DNA of 64,000 bases from Stratiolaelaps scimitus (Eukaryota; Arthropoda; Arachnida; Mesostigmata; Laelapidae): the NCBI GenBank assembly GCA_019614645.1, contig JABWDB010000030.1, forward strand, positions 2,914,001 to 2,978,000, in the 5' to 3' direction. The number at the start of each line of letters is the position of its first letter. Position 1 is the first letter of the stretch. A program made the translations under genes and the position numbers. This document shows positions 32,801-45,500 of this stretch, in pieces. The notes below the pieces were generated by a model. It saw only the letters and a program-made list of their open reading frames with translations. It was not told where the DNA came from and searched no databases.

Positions 32801-35800
32801 TTTCGAACTTGATGATGAAGAATAACGATAAATATCGATCATCAATTAAACACAATTCGTCGTTTAATTCGTGTACAATCGACGTGGTGCTATTCTTACG
32901 AGCATATTATGTATGCTTGCGTTCACACCAGATTAGGTGTTGTTCATCTAAAGGTCATCATTAACGAAGTCAACATTACGTCCCGTATTGTTTTGATCTC
33001 TTCCGTCTTGAATTCGCCAATTAGGTGTTTCCGGCTACGCAGGTGTTGGCGGCGTGGCAGCCACGCAGAATGCGGGTTCTGCCACACCAGAAAAACCGTG
33101 GCCATGCCCGTCGTGCAAGATTCCGTTCGCATCCGCAATTGAGCTCCAGGCTCATCTTACCACGCACACACAGAAACCGGGCCAGGTAAAGGTGGTGGTC
33201 AATTCGTCGCACTTTTCTCCCTTCGTCTAATCATTCAATATACTTCAACGATTTGGATTTTTACCCCTTTTTTTTTGAAGCAACAAAAACATTGACTCTG
33301 GAAACAACGATTTCAAATAACTCACGACATTTTTGCGGAGTGCGCTGATGCTTTTCTTTCGCGGGTTAAATAGGAGGGGGGGGTCTAATTTCCCCATAAG
33401 CGCGTTCTCTCGAAAGCTTCATCTTCGAGATCATTCATAGAACCGTATCATTTTCGCTTACTGAGATTCGGGGATATTCGATAGGTAACCGTAAGACAAG
33501 GGGGTGCGTAAAATCCTTAGTATTATCCAAAGATTTCAATAAACAACTCCACTAAACATACGTTACTCATTTTGACGATAATATAAGTACACGACGTCTG
33601 CTCGAGGAGAGCGGGTTATCGAAGTAGAATCCAGTGGTGCTAATAACACCGTCAAACACCCTCCTTTTCAATTAAATTGTTTCTTTTTTTTGAAAAACGA
33701 CAGTAAGCTTGTTTTTCAAGGGACATCCTATTTCAAGCGACAGAGGACCACCATGTCCCGCGTACTCAGGTAACGTTCCGTTACTGACCTATCAGTGTAT
33801 TGTGTACACCTACTGATATGGCTTTCACTGACCAACGTTTGACGTCATTGATTTAGGTCGAAGGGCGCAACATTCCTTGTGAAGTGTGCGGAAAGTTGTT
33901 TGCCACTCAAGACCGAATGAAGGCCCATATGCGTTCAGCTCACCAAGCCGACAAGAACTGCTCGTGCAGCATCTGTGGATCAGGTACTAGATATTCTTTG
34001 CGGGGTTAATTATTATTAAGCGATACCATGTAACTATTAGAATTGCTACTTAGTTAACGCACACGAGCTGTACTTAATGGGGGGAAGTTTAAACCTTAAA
34101 GTCGATTATTGACGTATGCGTCTTGCAGTTTAAGTGCTTTGCTCACTACACAATCTTTGCTGACTATTCCATCCGTGGTATAATAGTGTGCAGCGTGTGG
34201 AAAAGTTGATGGTGAATTAACATATTTGAATGTTAGAAGTGTCCACTAGTGCGCCTACAGAGTGACTGAGACATAATCGGGTCGATAGTAGAACGATTAT
34301 GAAACGTGTGGAACAGTTAGCAAAGGTTGTGAAATGAGCAGAAAACATCTCGTAGGGACATATAGGGTGTATTTGAAATATGTAGTGTATGAATGGGCCT
34401 AGGAATCGCTCCATCGCTTTCTAGAATTACCAACCAGATGACTGAGAATACTCCATGAGCTAGAAATCTATCTTGTTCTACAAAAGCGAAACGAGCACAG
34501 GTGACTAGACATATATGTACATAGAGGTAGCTGCAGCTGTGTCTGTGTTCCGGGTCTGTGCCTGTCGACTCCAGCCAGTAAAATGTGGCAGAGCCTAACC
34601 TTGAACATTTCTAAAGCAGTCTCTCTCTCTCTCTTTCTCTCTCTGTCTGTCTTTGGTGTTTCTGTGACTTTCCACTGCCCTTCATTTTCCCACCCTTGTC
34701 CACTTCAACCAACAACAACAACAACCTAATGACCTTGGCTATCATTTGTGGATATTCCAATATTGTTAAAACATCCTTGTATAACCTCGTTATTCTGTAT
34801 GGAAAATATCTCGAATAATTACATTATTGATTTATAATAAATTTAATCAAATAATTTTAATCAAATTATTGCACCCATCTTTGATTCATTCCTTCCCTGT
34901 AATACGTATTCTCGTTATTATTTTCTATGTTATTGTCATCTTTCGTTATTATCCACTTGTTTCTATTCCCTAACACTAACAACAACCGCACCGGACTTTG
35001 CTGAACTCAATCACCTACCTCTGGTTTTTGCCATATTTCTGCACCTTAACTCGTCTATTCTCTTGACAATTTATCATTGTCATGATCATCACTGTGCAAT
35101 CACTTTGGGGATGCTTGAACGCTGCCGATCTGATATTTGTTATCACTTCCCGTGTGCTTAATTGGCACACAACTAATTGACCATCTATGACCACTACCTC
35201 TACTACTATTACTATGCCAAATAATGAACTCACCATTACGTACCTCCAATATATACATATACATATGTGTTTGCACCAACTCGATGACAATTCTCTCGAA
35301 TGTTGTCTGTAATCCAACACTTCACCATGTCATTCACTCTCTGGGGTATTATTTTTTCTGTCTTTTTTATTTTCCATGTATATTCTCTGCTATTTAACAA
35401 TTTTTATCACTCGATTGGCTGCCTCTCTTTGGTACTATTGATTGTGGTACTGGGCTGAATGTCTGACGGTCGAATTTCAACTATTTTCATTGTATCATCC
35501 GGTTGAATGTCATGGCTCATTCGCGCCTGGCGACATTACGGTTAAATCGCCATTGGCTTCCATCGGTCGATTCATTATTCCCTTACGGGACGACCCCGGC
35601 TGCTTGTAAATTCTAATTAAATCTGGGGAACCTCGTTGGCTGCTAATTGGGCTGCTTGCCATTCTCTGGTTCACCCTCTACCCAACATATCTCTCTCTCT
35701 CTCTCTCTTTTGTGGTTGACTGATCTCTGATCGGTTGCTTCTCCCGGCGACAACATTCTCTTCCTCCCCTCGTTCCCCGTCTTGCTCCATCTGTTTGATT

Positions 35801-38800
35801 GTTCGCCTGTCTGATTGTCCGGCTGTCTGTTTGGTGCCTGATTTGATTCCCACCCACGGGCGGCGTATGCCCCCAATCCGCAGGATTCAGCTACCGCTGC
35901 AAGCTCCTGGACCACATGAGATCCCACAGCGGTGAGCGGCCGTTTCATTGCGACGTTTGTGGACGAGGCTTCTCGCAGAAGAACCACCTCACACGGCATA
36001 TGATGATCCACACCGGGGAACGGCCGTTTGCTTGCGAGTTTTGCGGCAGAGGCTTCTACAGGAAGGATAAACTCACTAGACACAGGCGCACACATACTGG
36101 TAAGTTACATTTTGCACTTCGTTTCGGATACGCCAGGAAGAGTGTGTTCCTGTGCACAAATTAGCAACTGAATGAAAAGCTATTGTTATAGTACCTTATT
36201 AGAGAAATAATGTTTTGCATCAATCATACTCACAGGTCCCACAGCCAGAGATCGAATCGATCCCCCCCAACCACCCTAATTCAATTCTCTCCCTGCCTTA
36301 TCTGCTGCTTTCTATGGCGAAATAATTAATGATATTTATCCCAGCAGCTGGCTCCTTAAACTGTTCACTCTCTCTCTCTCTCTCGCGCTCTTTGGGTAGT
36401 TGGACATTTGGTGTATTTTGTGATTGTTGCTACCTTGATTAGGTTTACTATCATCATCCTTTTTTCCTCATCATCAGTGTAGGATTGCACCTTGCCGTTG
36501 ACCATCTCTAAAGATGTTAGTCAATTAATTAAGTCTGCCAAGAAAAGATTCGCTTTTGTTGCTTCTCTTCACCTTCTCCGCATCGCATGCACTACAAGAT
36601 GAGGCTAATGAAAACTCGCTCATCATTCGTATTGAATTGCGCAATCAGTGAGGCTTATCTTCGCGTTTAATTTTGCATGATGCTTGGTTGACATGCTTGA
36701 CGGACGTGGCGCTCCCTCTTGCGGAATATCGATCGAACTTTGTAATGACGAAAAGAAGTGGATTCCAAATGCTTGATGTATGATAGATACATATACCCCA
36801 TCAGAAGTGAATGGAGACCTCGATTATGTGCCTATTCAACCCCCATAACTCCTCATCCCGAATCATCAACGTACCACAGAATCTAGGCCTTCGAGGGCAA
36901 GGGCGCTGCCGGCAAACCATATGCAAGGGAACGTGTGATGATGTCTCGTCCGTCCGTGGGTCCGTTCGTGTGAACGGCTCACGAAAAGGTAGATAACCGG
37001 CTGACCGACTGACCGACCGAGACAGACAAACAGATAGACAAACGATGCTACAACCACTACCATCCACTACAACTACTACTACTACCACTACGTGTGTTAC
37101 TGCATCAGAGATCATAGGGAAGGCCGCAACTGACGTATGAAGGTTCGTTGCGACCCCCACCAATGTCATAGGGGGGACTGACGTAGAGGCTGGAACTGAC
37201 CTTCGATGACTAAAGGAGGTCGATGACTAAGCGAGGGTGATAGAAGGGAGAGTTTTTCATAGTTTTTTTTCTTTTGGTCTATGAAGGGATTCGACAACGG
37301 GGGAAGGAGATGGGGGAATCACAATTAAAGAACAACAATAGCGCCCAGAGTGCGCCAAGACAACAGGAAGCCGAGTCATTTTCAACAGCCCAAACGAGAG
37401 ATGCTGGTAGTGGCAACAATGAGTTGTTCAAGCTGTTGGATTTATATAGAATTTCTATTAGTACTACTTCTGCCACTACTTCCAATGAGACTCGATTCTA
37501 TCTTATCGATATCCAAATCCAATCGAGCCATACATAGGGAGACACATCTTGTAGTTTCGTCGTATTTGTGATCTTTCTTTTTTATATTATTATTGTTACC
37601 TTATTATCGTTATTGCTGCTGTCATAGTTGTTGCTATCCTACACTGCTACTATGCCGCTGCTATTATTACTATGACTATTAATACATCTATAACGTGGCG
37701 AGAGAAGAATCAACATTTGAACGAGAGCACACACAACTGGTTGGTCTGTTGATTGGTTGCTTGCTTGCTTGTAGAGGGCTCCGGCCGGGGACGCCGCCGG
37801 TAACGGAGATGTGCACCTGTGTAAGCGAGTGCCGCGAGCTCGTGTTGCTCATCAGCCGGCCGCTGTTCTGCTGCTCTGCTCTTACGGGAAACGCGTGGGT
37901 TGTGGGAAAAGCTGACTACGATGCATATGGTATCTTAAAGGAAAATAGACAGAAACAAAGACAAAAAGGAAACAAGCTTTGCCTTGCCATTCATAGAAGA
38001 AAAACAACAACAGCAACAAAAGGAAGAAGATGAAGAAAAAGAAGAACGACAACAACAAGAACGACAACAACTTCTACAACGACAACAACAACAAGTTGGG
38101 TTGGGAAAGATGGGAATTTGGGGTTTGGAGCGATTGTAGCCGTAGTGGAGCTGAAGCGTATTACCCCAGCTCAGACTGGGCATCGCGAGTCATCAAACGC
38201 GCCTGGATTGCTAGCGTGAGCCGCCTAATGATCGTCCCTTGGTTCGCCTTTGGAAATCGAAGTTCAACAGATCAACTTCGCCAGATGCCGGCCTGTAGTT
38301 GTCTACCAGGGTTGTTGACGGATCCTTCGTTTGTTTGAGAGCAAAACGTCTTGCCGTTTCTCGTCTGCATCGGTCCTCCTTGTTCACAGTCATTTTCCGA
38401 CTCTACGTCTTCAGACCTTGTAATGTTCCTCTGAAATGGGTTCACATTCAACCCGTTTGGAATAATGCCGTGGTCTGGCAGCGCCCTCTCCTTTGATGAC
38501 TAAATTCTGTTCACTGTACGTCACACACGAATGGTCCCATTACACACCACTTCCATCCTGAGAATTTTTGGGATGTTTTTGCGAATCCGTTACTACACAT
38601 AATTGGTGGAACTTGGTTCGAATCTCGGAGCAAGGGTTGAAGAAAACAACGAACCAAAGCACCTTGCCTGCTTGTGCGTTCTCCAGCCGCCAAGCGAAAG
38701 CCCACTGAACGAATTAGATTTCCGGGGCGCTGTGTTGCAGCTGTTTGAAACTCCAGCTCCCTTTCTGCGGAAAAGAAACAGCGCCTATTAAATGTGTTTC

Positions 38801-40049
38801 GATTTTGTGAGTCTTTTGTTATGAGCGAAAAGTTGAACATTGAAACAACGAACAGACAGGAACAAAGAAAGATAGTAGTCTGAGAGAGATGGAGAGAGAG
38901 AGAAAGATGGAGCGAGTGAGAGAGAGAGAGAGGGTGTGTTGATGAGGAAAGCAGGTGTTGGTCATGTACATATGGTACGTTCGACCGGGCTGTGTTCTCT
39001 CTCAATGATGATGACAAAACCGAAAAACAAGAACAAAGAAACAACAACAGACGGCGGGTTGTTTACTGTAGTAACTGATCATCTGACTCGTGTGTTTGGG
39101 CTCTGTTTGCTGTGTTGCTGTGGACACTGTTGCCACGTTATTTCACTACCACTGCTGCGACAACTGCGACTATCAACCAACCGCAACACAACGGCTACAG
39201 GCTGGCCTCCGGGCGAGGCACCGAAGGCGACGAACGGCGAGCAAGTTGGCATGGCGCTGGCTCTGATGAACCAGTCGGTTCAGCCGAACAGCGGCGCAAG
39301 CAGCGGCGGCGGCAGCGGCGGCCAACAGGGCGGGGGCGGCGGAGGCGGAGGCGGAGGCCGCGGTGGGCGGCGAGCCACCATCAACCCCGTCACGTGCCAC
39401 TGTGAAATCTGCGGCCGCGGGTTCACCGAGCGGGCGCATCTCGCGCGGCATCACATGATCCATACGGGCGAGACTCCCTTCATCTGCCCCGTCTGCCAGA
39501 AGGGCTTCTACAGAAAGGACAAGCTCAACGGCCACATGCGCACGCACACTGGTATGTCCACTCTGACCTACCACCACCAACCACCATCACCAACCACCAC
39601 CACCACCACAACCACCACCACCAAAAACCATTACAACCACCAGCTGAGCAGCAGCAGCAGCGACAACAACAACAACAACAACAAAAGACAACAACATTGA
39701 GCATAGCAACCATTCTAGGCACACACTCACAACGATGAAAAACACCAAAAGAGATACCACCAGGTAACACAATGATGCAACGAACAACAGCAACACGAAG
39801 CAAGAATCTGTTCGAATACTCAGTGTGCACACACTCACATACTCAGTCACATAGACACTAACAAAGAAAAACAAATCGAAGATACAATAGCACTTTTCAG
39901 TCTCCGGGAACAAACAACAGTTTTGAGCAGTTTTGAAATTAAAAGGGTATATAGATATATATAGATATCCAAATATCAGTCGTTGTAACAGGATCGATAG
40001 ATGGATGTTGATGAGAGTTGCAGTGCCGCTATTTTTGTACTCCATCCCC

Positions 40050-40086
<37 letters not shown>

Positions 40087-42460
40087 GATGGGGTACAAAA
40101 GAGGCCGGACTCCATATATCCTGTTGCAACGACAGTAGTATTCGTACTGTCATTTGAATTAGGCTATATAGAGATAAATGCAGTAAGGGCAATTATATAT
40201 AACTGTTCATTATTTCATGTCGGTCGATATTTATAACCATATAGGTTGTTTGAAAAGTTCCGCAACCCTATGCTTAACATCAGGCTGATCAATGTTTACC
40301 ATCCTCGAAATCAGTACCTCCCGTTATTATTCGATTAGTATCTCGGTCAATACATGTTGAGATAGTAAGTTGTAGTTTGAAGTACAACGGAAAGAGAAAA
40401 GGTCAAGTAAAAGTTTGGGAACAAATTAACTCAAAATTACTTTGATAACCGTCAAACTTTGACTGGACTCCTATAACGTCGAGTAATTCTACGAGTACCC
40501 TGTCTATGTGCAAACACGTTTGCTCATCCAGAGGAGGCTTCAACAGTGTTTTGTCTCGTGTATACCAATTAAAGTAGTCGATCGCCAATGGACATTTCAA
40601 AGACTCACACACACACGAGCGCATATATATATAGACGGGAAGAGAAACACACATACATAAAATATGTATGTAAATAATAACAACTTGAAGGAAACACCTT
40701 AGCAGCTGATTTCACTAAAGTGGATCCCAGTCAACCGTACTATGTTTGATCAGACGATTTTCGATATGCCATATACTCTCTCACTCGCTTGGGTCTTAAC
40801 ACTTGTTGTTTAATTTTTGAAAAAATAATGTCGTCCCATATGGCACCCATATAAACTAAGTACTAAAATTTCTCTGCACTGCGTCATGGTCAGTAGGTCT
40901 TCAGAAAGGCCGTTGGTCCTTAGAATATTCGATTCTAGTTATAAATATATTCATCTACTAATTTTAGTACGTTTTATATTTATTTATAGAGCAGTAGCCG
41001 ATTCGAATTTTGTATCCTTCACTTTGCACCAACATTTACCGACCTACAACTTGATGCCACCCTCAGACATTTCGTGTCTATTGACGACAATATGGCTGTT
41101 ATTTTTGGAATTTCTATATCTAGAATACGCAGAAAGATTATGTGAATTCGTTATTCAACAGCCGAAGACTTTCTATTCGAGGTGAATCACTGTACTGTAG
41201 ACGAACTGAAGGTTTTCTAAATCTGATAACGGCAGAGTTGCCAAATGACTGACAAGCACTACGCACTCGCTGCTGATTCCAAGAGTCAGCTGACGTGTAG
41301 GAACTAAAACGATTATCATGCTGTTGTTGTTGTTATACGATTTGATATCAAATAGATGATATTACCCCTATCATTAGAGCAATAGTGAGATAATTAAGAC
41401 ATCTCCGTTGGAGTGACACCAAGCAGAGGGGTGTTACCCCATGCATCGTCATCGTAAATCGACAGTGGACATTAACTAGGCAACAATGCCCAGTTCAAGA
41501 GAAATCGAGTGTCGCGAAAGAGAGACACAAAGAGTGAAAGAGAGAAAACTGGGAAGTTTGCTTTGGCAAACACTTCCAGCCATGAAGAGCTTCTCCTGCC
41601 TCCTCTTCACTCGCTATGCCACCGCCGTCGCCGCCTCCTCCTCATCCTTCTCCTGCTTTTGTTACTGCTGTTGTCTGTCATTGTCGTTGTTGTCATTGTC
41701 GTTGTTGTCGTAGTGCCGGCTGTTGTTTGTTGAGCTGTTAGCGCAGGCTGCCGTCGGTAGCGGTTCCATCGTTCAATGCGAACAACATGTAAAAAGGACA
41801 TACGTAGCGTATTTACATGGAGGAGGCTCGACGGTATAAGCGACAAACGAACGAACAAACGAACGAACTCTTGGGGGATCGTATAATAAATGACGAGGGG
41901 AATCCGTTGTTGGTCCGTCTGGTCGGTTGGTCGATGTCATTGTTTCGTTGTTCTATCTATCTACCTATTTATCCATCGTCCTCTCATCAGAGCGGGTGGT
42001 TACCTGGTTTGTGTGGGTGGGTATGTCTGTGCCGGCAGCCGCTTCGTCCACCGCAACAAAGCGTTTATGTTAGTATGACCTCATGTTCCTCTGTTCTGCG
42101 TTGTATGCTGCAAGCGTTGAGTGGTGATCGCGCGTTTGTTGATAACTGTGGATGATGATGAGTGTGGCCTCGACTGCGCGAAATCAAATCCAATCCGAAT
42201 ACAATCTAGCCAGTAATATACACGCTGTACATGTACTTAATTCCCTGTAATTCCTAATTGTAGTTCCACCTGCGACTATCCTATCCTACTTTGGACACAA
42301 CATCTGTCCTATCCTGCTAACCTCATTCATAGCCTCGTCATTCATTCATTTGTCTTCCCTCGCATATTGTATCCTATTATACATCGGTATACACATGTTC
42401 CCGATCTCTTTTCGTCATCTCATTCAGAGCCTATTCTTCTATTACCACGATATAGACGAC

Positions 42461-42504
<44 letters not shown>

Positions 42505-45500
42505 ATACGCGTCGTATAGTTGCATACACCCATATGTTATCATTCGATTTATTAGACCTCCCGGGTTGGGTGACAAAATCGCCCGCTCTCCACCACTCAG
42601 CTCAGCTATTTCCACTACAGGTACCACTAAATTTTGCCATGCTCGTTAATGCATCTATAACTACCACAACCAAAATTAGTATCAGTGCTCCAACAATTAC
42701 TAGCTCAACCTTTCCCTCGTTAATCCATCCATCCATATATCATTCATTTGTTGTTGGTGATTCGATTTTTCGAGTATATTGTGGCGCTGTCTCTGAACTA
42801 GCTAGTCTCTGAACGATCGATTGACTGATTGGCTGAATCGGCTGCGTGACTGACCGATGATTGTCTCATGATCATTCGTGTACCTGATGTTTCTGATGCT
42901 CTGTTGATGCTGCGCGAAACAGGTGTTTATGATGATGATGATGATGGTAGAGGAAGGTAATATTTCTAGGACGAGAGACACAGAGAGAGAGAGAGAGATT
43001 AATGATAGAGTTGAATGTGATTGTGATGATGATGCTGCTGTTGTTGATGATGATGATGATGGACGTGGTGAACGGCGGCGCGGAGTACACGGCGGCAGAG
43101 TGGTTGCCTAGCGTTCGTTCTGTTCTCTGTCGTTCTCTGTTCTAGGAGAGAAGCCGTTCGTATGTTACGCGGATCCCAACTGTGGGATGGGCTTCCACAA
43201 AAAAGAGAAATTGGCCGATCACATGCTGACGGTGCATATGGGCGCGGCGCTGCCCGCCGTGGCGGGAGCAGGGGGCGCGTCGCAGCCGCGCAAACCGCGC
43301 AAGCCTAGCCACCCGCAACCGAGCCACGCGCAGGGGCAAGGCCAGGGGCAAGCGCAAGCAGGTGCTGCTTCTGGTGCGCCACAGGGTCAAGCGCAGGGCG
43401 GCGGTGCGGGCGGCGGTTCGGCCGCTTTTGGCGCTGGCGCCGGCGATGCTGGCGCTGGCGGCGATCGCGGTGGGGCCCAAGGGGCGCAAGGTGGTGGCGG
43501 TGGCGGCGGTGCTGGCCAGGGTCAAGGCCAAGGTCAGGGCGGTGCTGGTCCTGGTCCTGGCCAAGGTCAACAGGGTGCCGGCCCACCCGGCCTGCCGCTG
43601 CAGTCCAACTGCCTCAAGTGCGGTCAGGCCTTCTCGGCTCCCAAGTGGCTGCAGAAACACAAGTGCAGCTACGCAGCCGCGGCGGCGGCCGCCCTGCTGC
43701 AGGCCGGAGCCCACAGCTTCCTGTACGCATCCCAGGCACCGGCCGACGTTGCCTAACGGTAGACTAGGACTAGACTAGACTAGGCAAGACTAGGACTAGG
43801 ACTAGACTGGACTAGATGACTCTAGATGACTAGAACTAGAACACGTTCCTACTACCACCACCATCACCACTCTCAACTACGATTCTACCTCATATCTACT
43901 TCCACTTGTGCTGTATTCTACTCTATTTCGACTCTACCCAATCTCGAGTTAGTAAAAACAGCCACCCATCTGCCTACCTACCTACCTACTCCTACGATTC
44001 CAATCGCGGCGACAAAGAGCAACAGAAGTTGCCATTGCCACTACAACCCATTATGGATTGATCATTATTAGTAGGCGTAGACTAGGACTGGATCTAGAGA
44101 CACGACCTAGGCTAGGCTAGGCTAGACGCGACTTACTAGCTGCCCTTGGAAACGATACAAAAAACAGAGAGAGAAAGAAAGAGAGAGTGATATCGAACGA
44201 ACGAACGAACGAGCGAGCGAGCGAGCGAAGGATGACTGGACGGATGGATAAGGATGATGATGATGATGCTACTGCTGCTGCTGCTGATGCAAGGATAAAA
44301 ACGAGGAGGTTAAGACCGCGGCCGCTTCGAAGAATGAAAGAGCGAAAGGGAGCATGAATGCGAATGACAAATAACAACAACAACAACAACAACGTGAACG
44401 TGTGGAAAACAGTGAAACAGTGACAAAATCGAGAGAGAGAGAGAGAGAAAGGAAAATACAAACGAGTGAAAGGATAGAATCAGCAAAAAACAGCTTCTCC
44501 TATTTAGAGGAGAAACACACGTGATATAAGTAACAGGTAGAGGAACTACGACGACGACGACGACTGCTACTACTACTACTTGGGACTACTACTGGGACTA
44601 CTGGTACTCACACCGGTCGTCGTTCCCCTGTCGTCGTGGGGGTGTGGCGTGGCGTGGTGCGGTGTCGAGTGGTGAGCGATTTCGAAAAGAAAACTCAAAC
44701 AGCTGATGGCAAAAGCAGAGCGGTGGAAAGCGAGCGAGAGAGAGAGATTGTGATGACCGAGAGAGAGAGAGAGAGAGAGAGAAAGATGTAAATGATTCTG
44801 TTGCTGCTGCTGCTGATGCTCGAACGAATGGTGAAAGTCGATGAAGATAAAACGGGGCCGGACTCAATTCAAAGATGTCTTCTTCTAGTCCTCCTCCTCC
44901 TCCTTCTCTCCTTCACATTCACAGTGTGCGAGTAGTGCTTGCTTGTCAGTTCATTGATTAATGTTTAATGTCAGTTCGATATCTACAACAACGACAACTT
45001 ATAATCTACTACTGGCATTAAAAATCAAGCCCTCCATCAAAGACCTTCAAACGACACATTTTCAATTCCCTCTTCTGCCGGAACACAAATGTACGTACAA
45101 GTGCACCTACGAAACCTCCTAGTGGCATCGAATGGAACAGGTAGGAAGAAATTTTGACGACGGGAACGTTTTTAAAAGTAACGACTTAAATTATTAACAA
45201 AAGCGATCGAGCGAGAGAGACAACATGGTATTTTCGCTTCGTCTAACTCTCACTACGACAAACTATTCAGTATATATATATATATATATATTCGCAAACG
45301 GTCAGAGATGACGTGAACACAGACACACTCATTAACAGATTATACATATATACAGCGACGTATGGATGTCTATGAGTGAATGGACGAATGCACACAAAAA
45401 GAACACCACACACACACACATATATAAAATACCCTACATACGTCTATACATGTAGATTCATATAAGTATATAATATTGTATGTCATATATTTAGTTGTAT

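Larger units (their letters stand above)
39552..43145 (+). other. Intron between exon 9 and ending A
   Basis: It contains CAC/CAA triplet runs just after the donor, a TA-cored palindrome at 39978-40135, several (TA)n arrays, and at about 40243-40270 a sequence 'ggttgtttgaaaagttccgc' that looks like a mariner terminal repeat. No extra finger exon was found. Confidence 0.5.

Noticed and set aside
38511..39047. 178-codon minus-strand Ser/Leu-rich frame
   Set aside because: The SLSLSHSLHL stretch is the complement of a GA microsatellite; the rest has no motif.
39587..40192. 201-codon minus-strand frame rich in hydrophobic residues
   Set aside because: It is the antisense of CAC/CAA triplet runs and a (TA)n array in an intron; it has no motif and no splice context.
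43142..43714. 190-codon minus-strand frame opposite the terminal zinc-finger exon
   Set aside because: It is open only because the sense strand is GC-rich and repetitive; the sense strand has two zinc fingers.
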